Assembly (NCBI RefSeq): GCF_002443255.2
Contig: NW_019211454.1
Coordinates: forward strand, 20,241,037 to 20,305,036
Direction of reading: 5' to 3'
From: Varroa destructor
Lineage: Eukaryota; Arthropoda; Arachnida; Mesostigmata; Varroidae
DNA length: 64,000 nt
Below are positions 39,164 through 52,900 of the stretch, in pieces. Below the pieces are notes generated by a model that ran no database searches, was not told the DNA's origin, and worked only from the letters and a program-made list of their open reading frames with translations. Every line of letters begins with the position of its first letter. Position 1 is the first letter of the stretch. A program made the translations under genes and the position numbers.

Positions 39164-39740
39164 ATGTCAATACTAAGCGCCATCGACAACATCATAGAAA
39201 TAGAACACAGGTGCGCTTGTTGTAAACACATTCTCAGTACTATCACGCTAAAGTGTAATACCCGCAGAAAGACATTACAAAGGAACTGCAAGATGTCCGA
39301 TGAAGGTCGATGCAGCAGGCGCAATCTGGCTTTGTTTTGCATGTTTCATGTCCTAAAATGAGCAATGAACTGTTTGTGGATGTGCGCAACAAACAACCAC
39401 TAAGTAACAGACTCATAAACTCAGAAACAAACTCATGAGAGAAAAAAACCTCTTTGATGAACCGCCTGAGACGGAAATTTTCCAACGTAAGAGACAGCTG
39501 AAGTGACACACCTGTCAATACAATTAATCGAACAGCGGTTTGAATAGTAACGAATGTTGTCGAGTGTGGTTCCTATGAAAACAGTGCTTATTGTTGGTGA
39601 CAAGGTACTAAGGCACCTTAAAGGAAAATTGAAATTTCAACATATGTGGAAGACTACCATGGAATCGGTTCTTTCATTTGCTGCAGAGTTTTTTGAAACA
39701 ATCACCCAGCTGGCGAACATAGTCCTGCGCACTACATAGA
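39164..39740 (+). mobile_element. CR1-like element: ORF1 remnant (PHD finger and esterase)
   Basis: At 39,164-39,361 an ORF has cysteines spaced like a PHD finger: CACC, then KCNTRR, a NC before KMSDEGR, and a final FC. Some zinc ligands are lost. At 39,554-39,739 the segment VLIVGDKVLRHL matches block I of SGNH/GDSL esterases (VGDS), with the catalytic Ser replaced by Lys. ORF1 proteins of CR1/L2 retrotransposons are known to carry a PHD finger followed by an esterase, and this pair sits directly upstream of an endonuclease start. The frames are separate and broken, so no functional ORF1 remains. Taken alone each match is modest; the order and context make the call. Confidence 0.65.
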
Positions 39741-39794
39741 AAAAGTGCGAGAGTTTCAAAAAAAAAAAACGAAAATTAAGGAATTAGCTGTTTT

Positions 39795-42290
39795 ACTGAT
39801 GCATAGGAGTGGACATTATCAGCGGTAACTGTAACTCAGTATCAACTACATACTGCAAAGAGGCGAACCAGGCACTAATTGAAACGCATCCGGATGGAAT
39901 TTTAAAATTATTAATATGATACGCGCATATAGGGAGTTCGTGCAAAGGGTCCTTTATTCTTACTAAAGGGCCTCTGAGACCATTGCGCTACCTACACCTG
40001 TTACAGAGCTATCTTTTATAAGGCCGGCCATTTTAGGAACCAAACCTCGCAAGTCGATAACACTGGGTAGCAAGTGATGTTCAATTGTCTCGATGTCTTC
40101 ACCCAGAAACACTTCACCAAGCCCGAAGAAGCAGCACTGGAAACCATCAGCCGGCAGGCGTTAGGGAAAATGAGGTGGCATACAATGTGGATCATTAGTT
40201 CGAGACCGCGATGACAGTAATGCGTAAAGAAGTCAGAAGGACCGCTAAACGAAACAACTCGAAACCTATTCGCAGCCTTGTGATCAACTTGGCTGTTTAT
40301 GTCAATGAGCACCCAGAGGTGTAAAGGTGTCCGTTCCCTGGACTTCCGATAGCTATAGTGCGTAGATATATATATATATATATATATATAGATAGTGTCG
40401 ACGTACTGGTCCAATGTGAATCCTGGACGACTAACCTATCATTCAGCATATCATGTTTCTGTACAGTCATCGCTCATCAGCGATTGAATCAAAAAGAAGA
40501 CGGAGGCCTGCCGGTGGTACCAACATTTGATAGTCAGCGCGTAGTTAATATGGAAGCACTTATATCGACCCCCTTGCCTTTTTACCACTGTTGTTCTAGA
40601 TAGTTAAAGGCTGCACATAATAAGAGAATACGTTAGACCAAACGATCAACAGTACTGACAGAAAACTTAATGCTGTTCAACCGATCGCCGCCAATCGTGG
40701 CCAGGCTACTTCATTCCAAAATTATATAAGCCAAGAGACGCTTGAATGAAATTGCTGAGTGACACTTCGGTGAAGTCTAGATTCTAGATCGTAACCTACG
40801 GAGAAGCACCGATACTCTTTGGCACGAGGAAATTTTCCATTATCGATGTGCTCACGACAGATATGCTGTCTATCTCCCAGGTAGTACATCTGGTATCAAG
40901 GGAACCCTTACATGTTGGGGCCTCGTATAGAAGTTACCTAACCATGGCTATGCGCATCCTTCTGCCAAGGGTGAAAACAGCAGTTCCGAAACGGAGAACT
41001 TTGGTAAGGTCGCTCAATACAAGTACTTTATTGAACTCTTTCCCATTCCAGGCCTACCTAACGTCGACCAGTACAGCGCGGTCCTACCTAGAGATACCCT
41101 AACATACACATCTTTAGAGTTGTCTATAACGTTTTCGATCTTTTTCGTGCTCCATCAGGTCAGATATCCTTACTGCTTATTTCCGATGGGCTTCGACGAG
41201 CGCCGTGTTACGAGAGCCGCTCTGGTAGAGTGCGGCATGAGACAAGTCGGTAAACCATATAAGTACTGCGGCAGCCGTCGATATTAAAATCGGTAAAATG
41301 GCAGCATCGTTCCAGCAGTAGCGCAAGCCCAACACGACGGCAAGATCAGATCCAGCCCGAACACCTCAAGAAGGCTGTAGTACTAGCCCTATGATAGACT
41401 GCTTTCTACAACGTCTCCCTGCATGAGGAGAAAATGTTAGACGATTGGCAGAAAGCACTCTTTACCATTATCTCGAAAGATAAAGGCCATGTCCGAGGAC
41501 CTAGCTTAAGGCGAAGAATTGCTGAAAGGAACTGTCACTACAACACACTTTCAGCCATATTCTGCATGCGTTTCTTCGCTTTTTTTGAAGCTTGGAAAAG
41601 GTGTAGGAACAACACATGAATGATCTTATAACCTATAAGACAAGTCGCTTTAAAGATCAGCATATATTGGCCTACTTTAAACGGTACGTAGCAAATGATG
41701 CAGCGTATATGAACCAACATGAAAAAGATCAACATGAAATTTCGAAAAGCAGGGCCGTTAGCAACATATGACACTTTTCGGTTTTATATCTTGCCCCTAA
41801 AATGCGTTATTTGTTTCTGCTATTTGGCCCTTATTTTATCCTGCTCTTGCTACTATACCAATCATGTCCCAAAACGCGTTGGAAAAACATTGGTAACAAG
41901 CACTGAGATACGAAGGTGGCCATTCCTTCGTCTGAATACGGCGATATGCCTTTTCAACTAATAGCTTCATATACCATCAGACTACTTTAACAGAGCCTCA
42001 ACGTGTAGGGTAGGTCGAGTGAAGCTTGCTTTTCTCAAGAGACCACTAGGCCAGCGTACATTTCACCATAACTACGACATGCTTTTATTAGCGGATAGGT
42101 CGCCATCTGTTGACGTTAATTGAACACTAGCATGGATTGCAAAAAATGCTCGCCAACTTCGAATATATCCACAAGTGGGAGATATGAACAGTCGACTCAA
42201 TTTGGAGTTCTTCACTGGTGTTACAGAAGACAGAACATGTAAGAAAGCATTGACATATGATAGGTCGCTGTCCAAAGCATGACCACCTTC
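39795..42290 (+). mobile_element. CR1-like element: ORF2 remnant (endonuclease and reverse transcriptase)
   Basis: Near 39,808 the frame reads DIISGNCNSVS, then ALIETHPDGIL, the N-terminal strand of an apurinic endonuclease (I..NCNS..., PDI). A (TA)n run interrupts the endonuclease region at 40,366. The pre-RT region is clear at about 41,340-41,490: DQIQPEHLKKAVV, then NVSLHEEKMLDDWQKALFTI, matching GPD.I.P..LK and DWK.A...PI.KKG. The metal-binding box is near 42,075 (NYDMLLLADRSPS, where intact elements have YADD). It is followed by TLAWIAKNARQLRI, which matches the W..KN..QLN region of CR1 RT. The stretch between about 41,640 and 42,020 is too decayed to follow. The 3' end was not found. 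With the ORF1 remnant this is one roughly 3.1-kb element in the same orientation as the R1-like relic. Confidence 0.8.
40366..40390. repeat. (TA)n microsatellite inside the CR1-like relic
   Basis: About 12 TA units that split the endonuclease remnant, so the expansion happened after the element inserted. Confidence 0.9.
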
Positions 42291-45200
42291 ACCACTCTGT
42301 GTGCACTAATGAATCATATTATGAGCCAAAGAAAAGCTGCACCCGCGTCCGTGCCAAGGTCCTCGTGAGCGATGCCACGCAAGCTCACGTTTAGGACTGA
42401 AACAGCGTGGCGCCGAAAAGAACAGCGTAATCATTGCGTCCAATGCTATCTAATGTATTTCTATCTCTATTAAAACACCTATAAAGAAGTCTTTAATTTC
42501 TTATGTTGGTTGTACACAAGTGCCTAGACGAAAATAAATGATCAATATTAATTGCCAATTACTATTACTGCAGGTAGAATCTGAAAAGGACATCTGTGAT
42601 GATTGCAGAAGCTGACCCAATATGAAGATCGAGTTGCTCCCAAAAAAAATCGGTAAAAGTAACGACGTGTGAGTGAGTTATTATCGCGATAAAGAACTCA
42701 GCTTGTTTTTCCAGGTATAATTAAGTGAGCAGTACCATAGAGGTCTTCTCAGAGCTTCGTGTTAAGGCTTTCAGAGAAAGTAGAACTATTCGATATGGAT
42801 AAATAAATACTAGCAGCAGTTGTAGCAATACTGACGTTTTTATAGGTTACACGGATAGTGAATGGTCGGCAGCCGACGGGGCGTCCCTCAAAGGTTGCTA
42901 CTGTTATAAATGGCCAAAAATTGTAGTCAGCAGTTAATTGTTTTTCTTTTTCTGGATGCTGTTAGGTTGAAGCTACCGCTGTTACCGTGGCAGCACTCGG
43001 TGGTGCAGACACCTCCAACCGCCATTGCCCTACAGAAATTGTTATTTCGACCTTAACCCTCGCTAGCTTAGTTTCGACTGTCCCTGCTAACGTAGACCAT
43101 CCTGCGGTTAATCCATCTACTGGCTAAGAGGAATCAGAGACTACTAAGACTAAAGCCACATTACAGTTGTTGCCGGTGATAAGGTAGTAACTATGATGCC
43201 TAAAAACAATTAGATGATGAAAGCCTCTGCAACGAAGTTCTTGTACCGTAAGGAATTGCCTGCACAATACTTTGCCTTGTTCACGCTATTACAGGCAAGC
43301 TTTGAAAAAAGTCACTACCGGTCACAACAACATAACGGGAACAATTTCATATTTAAACGGTAAAAATGTAATCCTTTTTTTATAGCTTTTGTGTCTTCCA
43401 AAGGTAACTTCAACCCACACATCACCAGCCGAGTAATCTGTAATCAATCTGGCAAAGAACGTTACCGCATTTCAAAACTCTAGGACAATAGTAAGATGGG
43501 TAGGGCGCTACATTACCTATGGTAGTACGTAAAGTTGCATCATTTTTCGTTTGCACTTTTCTTTTTTACGACTTTATCGGCATTGTCCTTCATTCTCGAT
43601 TCGTGTTGCCCTGGATCGATTACATCATGATGCATATTTTTTCATTTCTGCCGTACCAGTGGGCCATTGGTGTTATCACCCCTTCCTCACGCCTTGACTC
43701 ACGCTACACGCGCAGTCACTCACATAAACACGCACAAATCGACATACGGAGAGATTCCATGCTGCCTCTTACGAACTACTTAACCAAGAATGGCCAGAGA
43801 GTGGCAATAGAAGTCGCCGAGGCTGTCCCTACCAGCTTCGAGTAACTCAACCCGGCTACTGAGCCGACGGTAGTAGATGACGACGATAGAGTAGAAGAAA
43901 AAGGCGTTGACGGGCTGCAGCCGAGAAGTTCAGTGAAAGGCGAGAAAGATAATGTGGCGTATTTCTTTATTGCTGGTATTGCGACTCCACGACCAGGGGA
44001 AGTCAGTCCGTTCCTACGCCCCACTTACGACCCTGCCAACCGATTACAGCGCCAGCTTAGAAGGAGATAGAGGTCCAATCGTAAGTGCCTGCCGACGCTT
44101 CTGCTCCTGCAACTACTTTCGACGGTAGTAACAGCCGTCATCAACGCCGCCGTTCTGACCGGAGTGGAGATCATGAGTGATGTATGCGCACCGACAGCTG
44201 TTGTGTTATTCGGTCGCTGTTGGGCACTATATTCTAAACACTTCTAAGGCATCTCTTGCTGTGGCCCACGCCATCGCATTCACTGTCAATGACCTATTAC
44301 GCCCTGCCCCTACCGCCCCCGGGCCGTCTTCGTTTTTCTCTCCAGCACCTCACCGGCAAACATCACTAAGGAGTTCACCGTTTTTTGCCTTTCTGATCAC
44401 TCACAGTAACTGTAATAAGTGCAATAACAGTGGCGGAGCAGCTCCCTTGAAGCGGGCCATATTTTACCGCTACGACAGAGATCTACAGAAGGACATATCA
44501 TACACAACCAGATTCACCCATTCCCCCTGGCGAGTGATAAACGAAGCGGTTAAGCAAATTAACTCACTATAGCCATTAGCTTAAGCACGTTCCCGTTGTC
44601 AACTAAGTGGCAAACCCGCTGTTACAAAGGTGGCACTTGGATTTAATGTATTCCACCTGCCTTTGGTGGCCAGTAGTCGCTGCAAGACGCTAGGAGTAAT
44701 TTAGGTATATACCTCGTATATTAGTCGCATTGCCAGCATTCATTTTTGAAGGATATAACCCCAAGTAATATAGTCTATAAGGTACAACAATTATATATTC
44801 AAATACACGTATATCTAGATAATAGATGCAATAAACGTGCTTCTGTTATTTTAATTAACTTCTAATTATCGCCTATTAGTAACGATAACCAGAAATGCGG
44901 ACGCACGATTATCCAATGTTACGATCAATTCATCTGGTTGACATTGCACTTACAAACTTATTTGTTATTATTTAATTTTCAACACCAAGTGTGTGCAAAA
45001 AGCATGATCGGGTCAGCTGGACTACAAATATACCCGCTCTGATATAGTTGGCGTTGCGATTAAACATAATGCAAACCTACGCCACGTGTAGCTTATAGCC
45101 GAGCTAAACAATAACGTCGGCCAAGTCTAATTTATATCTGCACAAATCGCTTACAGCAAAAAGAAAACGCTAGCAATATGATATGCCCCTATGTATGTGA

Positions 45201-46459
45201 GCAGTTACGCACATTCGGGAAGGCCGTCAAGGAATCCAATCGCATAGGTATCAGATGCGGCACGATACTCACAAATGGGTCACGTGAACAGAGAGGTAGC
45301 GACAAGAGACAGTTGGCGAAGTACCCGCCTATCGCCCGCCGCGAACAACGCTGTTCTTCTGACCCGTAATTTTTTGTACACTGAAATTTGCAGAAACAAC
45401 AATATGCAGCAACCACGATGTGCCTGACAGAAACCTTTTTTCCACGCGCCAATTTTACACGCGCCAAACTTGCTGACTTGCGTTTAAGGTTATATGGTGT
45501 GTTACCCACGTATTCATACATTACTTTTTATAAATTTTTTTTTAATCTTAAATCTTACATTTGTGTGAATGCGGAAACGAAAGTCTCCCATTAGAAGGTT
45601 TGATACTGGGCGGGCATCTTGCTTGGACGCCGGCTGTTGCTATTCGACGTGTCACAGAGGCGCATACACATGTGTGTTAATTTATATTTGTATCTGAGTG
45701 GTAAGATAAAATAGCTGTTCAGTATCATGCTTGAAGCAATCAAACGTTATGCAGCTACAGCAGGCCAGTATTAATGGATCGGGCTTACGTTCCTTTTCTT
45801 TAAGTTGTCCAGGCGAGCAAACTGCTCGGGCTGGTTCAACACTGCGTTGCAATAAGCAGCTCGCTAGGACATGAAGCACACGAGTATTGCTAATGCTGCC
45901 GTTGTGCGACACCAGACTGCCCTCATTTGGCAATAGTAGAACCAGGAGCGCTTACAGTCGATCGAAAGCCCCTCTAAACTGCGAGTGGCCGGTTCGTAAA
46001 GAAGCAAAGAATGAGGAAGAAGAAAGAGATGAAAAAAGGAAAGAACAGAGGGGGATTAGGGGCCGTTTCGCGCGACTCAATATGGCTCGATCGAAAATGA
46101 AGCCTGCATTTCACTCTTAGCATATTTGATACCAGTACTCTACATTACTGTGCACAGGCAGCACTTTGTGTATCATGAAGAGGCATTTCTTACGCGCTTC
46201 TTTGTTTCATCGGTTCAACTTCTTAAAACTGACATAGTTTCAATGTATGAAACTCACCGGATGAGGCTGAAAAATCTAGGCTACGTTAAACAATACGTCC
46301 TTAAAATATAGATATGAATACATAATGTAGACATAAATCTGCACTAATATAAAAAACTGGCGTACAGTATAACCAGCTTTACGAACTAGTGTTGTTTAGA
46401 TACTCTTTTTGGGAAGGAAGTGCAGAAATTTCGTTTCCCATAGTCCGTCCAGAAAAATA
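42291..46459. other. Spacer with no supported gene
   Basis: The first few hundred bases may be the unrecognised 3' end of the CR1-like element. The plus-strand frame at 43,519-43,845 stops and then stays open for another 75 or so codons, but I recognise nothing in it. GC-richer patches at 43.6-44.5 and 45.2-46.1 kb give short overlapping ORFs only. Confidence 0.45.
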
Positions 46460-46930
46460 AAAAGCCGACCTAGTTTAGGCCACCTGTTGAAAGAAGACAA
46501 GCGACAAACAACTTAGTAACTGGCCGAAAATATGGGTTACAGTCACACGACGGTCCTTAGTTTTGACCAGCATAAGTACCTGATGAGCTCCTTAATCTAG
46601 CAACGAATTACAACTTAACGCTGCATCTCACCGCATCTTTGGCTCGCGGTCAACCCTTTCGGTCACAATGACCTATCTTTGCGCATAATTATTGCAGCGA
46701 TGAGAAGTGGGGTCTATATGGCAACACGAACCATAGATGGGGATGGGTGGCTCAAGGAAAAAGGCCAAGGCCAAGGGTTTAACTAGATTATCCAAAAAGG
46801 CCATACATCACGTTTGGTAGGTCTGCGAAGGCCTGATTTACTGAGAATCGCTTCCTATGAACCAGGCAATTGATCGGCACATATCAGATACTCAAGCAAA
46901 AACATCCCACGAATAGGCTATCAGTACATA
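46460..46930 (+). mobile_element. Second mariner-family transposon relic (partial transposase)
   Basis: A segment RPSLGHLLKEDKRQTT starts at 46,466 and is followed by LAENMGYSHTTVL. Together these are the second helix-turn-helix of a mariner transposase. After a decayed stretch of about 140 bases, DEKWGLYGNTNHRWGW lies at 46,699-46,746; DEKW is the first catalytic Asp block and the following residues match the R...W strand. A KKA(I)..W-like segment follows near 46,790. The second catalytic HDN block was not found, so the 3' half is lost or too mutated. Stops are frequent. The distance between the two blocks is right for one element. Its sequence differs clearly from the copy at 9.6-10.5 kb, so it may belong to another mariner subfamily. 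Confidence 0.75.
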
Positions 46931-49900
46931 TTGTGTCCTATATTACGATACGATTAAAACGTCGAACTTTTTAAACCAAACTGTTGTAACAACTGCAGTT
47001 GAAACTAACGTCTGCGCTTGCATATCCACTAGCAGAATTCTCTATAACGCGTCAAAGCGTCTAACTTCGTCTATAGCGTAACAATATATAAGTTCTTAAT
47101 GTCAGAATTTTCCTTGAGAAGTAAAGCTGTAATATAATAATAATAATGTTCAGTGGCAACTCTGACAACTTTAACGATAGGTCAGACCAACAACAACAAC
47201 GATAAGCGTATTTGGTACAACTGGGTAATACCACGCCAACAGATGTCTAATAGATGCCCAAGGCATATCACATCTATACCCGTCCTAACTAGCCGCAAGG
47301 CGCTATTAATTGCACAGAACTTTTTAATTAGAAAGAAATTGTCTGTGTGCACGCGTACATACATTTACTCTTTAGATTTACGAAAGGAGTCGAAGACTAA
47401 CAATGAGACCAATCGACCGAAGTAACCCAATGATGAACATGATAGTCCTCATAAGGTTGATCGTCAGCTAGGATACTTTTGTCTACAAAATAAAACAATA
47501 GAAATTACTAGTTAGTTCAACCAAAAAAACAAGCCGTCGGGTTATCAAGATCAATTTTTCCTCTGAAAATTGTTACCATCGGACTATACCATTACCTAAT
47601 GCCAATTACCATTCTGGTCTGGTGTATTCATCATCAATGTATCCATAGAGTCCTAGCTATTGCATTGTTGGCCTGATATTGTTGTCAACACAACGAAAAG
47701 GAAGTTTTCAAATCTTGTTGGCGCCACAATCTCACATAGGATCACACGATTCCGCTAGACAATGAGTCATATATAAATATCTAACCTAGGCGTACAGTGA
47801 CGAGGAAAATAGACTAGCGATTTTGTTGCCAGGACCAGCTGCTGTCAAGCTCCGAATTTGGCGGAACTCGCACTATTATGACACCTATCGATCTACGTAA
47901 TGCTTATAATTAGATAACCACTGGCGTTGATGTTTCATCTAAAATAAGCTAAGCGTTAAAAAAAAAATTATGTAAAAATAACTTTTGCTTTCAGTATGCG
48001 CTCTGTAATCTGCGGTCAGTTTTTTGCAAATGACCTCAAATTATGAATTTTTATTTACCTTACATGACCAGGTTCTGCTCACTGGGGCAAATAATGAGAT
48101 TATTGAATACTTACGTCTGACCTGGAAGGAACGCTTCCGAAAGTCTTGTTTATGATTTGAACGAGCTCATTATGAGGAATTAATGCACCCCTCTACTATT
48201 GACGCTGTGTCGGGGTAGGTTATTGCTAACGAAATGGTGATCCTCAATGCAACCCTATCCCCCAACTCAACACCATTTTATCTTTAGATCTCGACTTTCG
48301 ATCTTCCTATCCCAAAGACACGATCCTCGATTTAACACTTGTTGCCGATTTTCCTCAATGACGAATCCATCACAATGAGGTCGTCCGGTTTCCGACCGAC
48401 TGGGTTCATTTATACAACACTACGATTTTTTTCGACCCGTTGTTAAAGAAGCCGCTTGGTTTTCCCAAACGTTTCCAAAACTCGGCAATACAACTCCCAT
48501 AGTTTGAAAAGACATCGATGCATCAACAAAGTAATGCGCAGGATGTGATGTTTTTACGGATTCGATTGTGCTCGCACCGATAAGTGAAGTTTACGAGCAA
48601 GCTCGTCTTGAAATGTTTGCAGCAATGATATGTCTCTAATCATCTAAAGGGTAGCATTTTCACTGAGATGAATAACTGTATACTCTCACTAATAATAACG
48701 TATTTCTCATAACTATACAGTACGTCTTTTAAATGTCTTTCTAAATCGAACAAAATGATCTTTATATTTGAAATTTGGGTAAAAAAAGTCTAGTGTCGCT
48801 AGATCCTTCATTTCTAATCGGCCGCCCGCGTCGCGATTTGGGAAATATATGAAAGCAAAAGCTTACTCTCATATCACGGCGACAAATGGTAATGGGCATT
48901 ATGTAGACTGGCATAGTAAAAAGCAGGTCCGCTCAGACCGGCTACTATATCAGCGGGATTATTTGACGTCTTATATGAACTATTAGCGTTTATGGCGTGT
49001 ACCCATACTGTGTTGAACCGGAAATGTGGAAGCATTTAACGCAGGGACCGTCTAACCCTTGTCCTCGCTAGCAAACGTTTGAGTACATCCCAAATAATGT
49101 GCGTAAGTCAATGGTGTGCTAATTCGTCCCAGTAAATTCTCATACGAGGGCATGCTGCTTGGTAGCTACGACAACGATACATTATTTATACATAGTGATC
49201 AAATGCAGCTTACCATTGCTACCCGGATAAATTGTTTACGCTTGTGACATTGTGTGCGAATAAAGCATACGATAAAAACAATAAAATAAACAAGTGAAAA
49301 ACGCCAACAATTACCTCTTACCTATGTTTATCTACAGGTTAGTACTACTAGCTATTATTGGGCAGAGCTTTGCCCAGCGCCATTTGAGTCGGGGGTGATT
49401 TCGTACTCAGCTTAACGTAAGTTGCCTCGGTCACCTAATTCGTTTGCAGCTGATCATAGTTGCTCAAGCACGAACGGTTGTGATTGACAACACAGCATAA
49501 ACTACAGTAAGCTGCTTGCAAGTAGCCTGAGGTATCGCAATGTTGCTTTTGTCACCCCATTCAGCTACCGCGTTACATTTATGCTTCTGTTATCCTATTA
49601 TATTCCATAAATATATTATGTACCTTAAGCATCCACTCCGTTACAATTCATATTGTCCTTTCATTGGTGCTTCTATACCCTGCTCAAATCAGTCCGTCTA
49701 CTAGCCTCCGCGATAACGTCAGCAAAAAGCTGCAGAAATGCAACTCCGGCGTTTTTCATAAGATTGAATCTTGTTGGTTTCTGAAAACCGAAAGGAAAAA
49801 CCCGCCGCACAGTCCCATCAAAACTCAGACTGGATTGATTACTTCGATGCGGTTAGGTACGACCTGGACTGTTGAAGCACGCACTGCTGAATTACCCAAC

Positions 49901-52900
49901 TTCTTTTCAATAAAAATTCCCACTTTAAATCTAAGAACCTAACAAATCGCCAAATGTGACACATCCTTGTCAAAAGCGAAAAAACCAACAGAAAACTTCA
50001 ATTAACCCTGAAAACATTTTCTATAATTACTAAGCAAAAAAGGGTCGACTTCTTCAAAATAGTTTTACGCTCTACGAGGAAACGAAACTGTCGCCTGAGA
50101 GTAAATATTGATGCAATGCACTCAGTCGTATGCGTAGCTCTCTCCAGATTGAAACTCCACTCACCAAAAGGGACTATTATATGGGTGTGCTTTAACTCAG
50201 ACAAATACATATAAGTACAGGTGCTTAGTTTTAGTAGTAAAAAAGCAATGTGCTCTCTTTTGCGTTATTATTTCGAGGTAGTCCATAATGAGTGACCTCC
50301 TCCGTTTGATCAATTTACTCCGCCTCGTTTGAGCCCTCGTTTGCTCTGTCCTTCGTTTTTCTTTGTTTTTGCTATATATAGATAGATAATTTCCTATATC
50401 AACACAATTTTCTGCAATATACATATGAATATAGAAAATGTTTAAGGAAGTTTATTCGGGCTAAGTGGGCAAAGCATTTTTCTAATGGGCCTTTAATACT
50501 GAAATTTATAGAGAAAATGACTTGATGAATATTGTTATTCCGGAAAAGGTGTGGTGTGCTTGAAACGCTGCCTCGATCAAGAAAACGAGGATAGACTGGC
50601 ATAACAGCAAATCCGCTCTTTGCCTTAATGTCTAATTAAATCAGTTGATTAAAACTAAGCGGTAATCACGCTTATTTTTTGCGGTTTTAAAACATTTTCC
50701 CTATGAACCAAGGTATTTGCGTAAGGGCTTTTTCATATCAAACGACACAAGGCCAGCGAAATCCTGAACCGAATTTGAGTTGTGGACGGTAATAACGTGG
50801 CATTTTTGATACAATCGAGTATCGAAATGCAATCGGTTATTTATCACACATATCTATATACATGTTTTTTTTTTAGCAACTCAGTTACAATGGACGGTGC
50901 CTGAAGTGGTCCAAGATTCAGGGAATTTATTGTTGATAGTGCCTGTTGTAAAGGATGTGGCTTAAGCGGGGATTTCGCGGGGATCGTTGTAGAGTACCTT
51001 CTTCTTATCATGATTAAGTGAAAGAAACCCTTGAAGTCGTATATGAGCTGTGATACGCCAAATCGTCAACGCGAAAATTTCTACTCAAATTCGCCAACGT
51101 AATTAAAATGTTATACCTGCTGATATAGCTTTAAATTAAGGTAATAGATATTTTTTTACTATATTGCATTTGTTGCTAGAAAATCGGGCTTGGGATCGTT
51201 TTTTTTCAAAGGATGATTGTGATGTGATACCTTCATTGAGCTCCGTTATCGACAACGACATCGATATAGGCTTACGCATCACACTATGTTCAGCTCGTCG
51301 TAGTCTCTACTATTATATATGATAAAAACCGTTGACAGATGCCGACAATATAGAAAAGGAGTATGTGTTTTGGCTTAGCACGTATTAAATGTGAGATATG
51401 TTATATCGTATTGTTGACGTTCGCCATTATATCTAGATTATTTTTTAATGTTATTTCATCAAGGAACGCGAAACAGTTCGGACTTAGGGCTGACCAAAAG
51501 ACAGTTCCTTGTAGTTAGCAATAGACCAAGAAGATATAGTACTGTTTGAAGGCGGATCGATCCACCGAGAGAAGACAGAAGCGCATCGAAACAAAAAAAA
51601 AAACAGGATTTCCGATTTAAATAAAGGGAATCTACACACAGAGTAAAGGTAACTAAATGCGAGCTTCTGCCGCATAAGCGCGTATTTCTATCGAATAGAA
51701 AAAAAGGAATATATCGACCTCGGCTTACTTTCCCTTTAGGCTCTTCAGAGTGAAACCCTTGAAGGCAAGCACAACTGTCTGCCTAATCATGGATTAAATA
51801 TTATAGTGAGATATTGGATTCTCAGTCATAAAAGGTAGCAGAAAATATTGCATCAACATACATCCAACGACTTGTACTTATTCATTCCTAATGTCAAGAT
51901 TTATTGACTATGGTTTGACGGAATATCACGCAGCTTGCCGTCAATTATAGACCAATCGCTCTAACAATGTTCATTTTCGTCCAGATTTTTATTTTCTGCG
52001 TCGTATGTCCTTGCGATAATCAATCAATAAGCAGATTTTGCATCTGCATCGCCCAGCGCAGCCGGGCAATGAATTTCTGTTTAAACATCACTTACATTAA
52101 CTGACGCAGTCAAGCCGCAGCAAAGAACAACAGCGGTAACAGAATTCAACCAACCAGCCTGTCAGACAGTGAAGGAGTAGAGGCAAATGAGCGGACCTGT
52201 CGGCCATCTAGCTAACTGCAATTCGACTGCAATCGTCGTAGAGGGGATCAGTTTAATACATCTTTCTGCGGCTGTTGTCTCTTGTCGCCCACGGCTCCGC
52301 TGCTGCTGCAGGCGCTGTGGCTAATACTGAACGCCTCAGCTAGCGTCTGCTTCTATCTTCGTCCGATATGAAATCAAGGCCAAAAATCAAATAATTTGGC
52401 ACTAAAAACTCAGCCGCCGACGGAATGACCAGCGGCGACGGCGGCCAAAAGAGACGAAGAGAAGGGTGACGAAAGAGTACGGTCGGCACATAAAAAACCT
52501 TCGGAGAATCTGGAATGTTGTAATTTACCAGATGGTGAGACAACGATTGCTGGGTGAGCAAATTTAGAAAAGTATACTCCACTGGTTGTGTTTGCACAGC
52601 GCAACAAGAGAGCCAGGCAGGGGCAATTTTGTCACCACAAGCAGCAAGGGAAACTGGGGTCTCTCTCTTAAACTTGACAGCACGATAGTGCAGGAGTTGT
52701 TCACTTCTTTGGTCCGGCTATCGGTACCCTTTTCGATGTTTCATTTTTCTGATGCGGCCGCAATAGGTATATGGTTAAAGTTTTCCCTAATTGGTTTATA
52801 TGTAAAACGAGTCGACGCCTTTTTTCGTACATTCGGTTTCCATCAGAAGCTCAATGGAAGCTAGTTGAAGGAATATCTATCTTTGCTTTTCGGAACGAGA

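Noticed and set aside
51212..51317. Possible short terminal exon after a T-rich acceptor
   Set aside because: Only about 35 open codons. T-rich tracts ending in AG are common in this AT-rich DNA.
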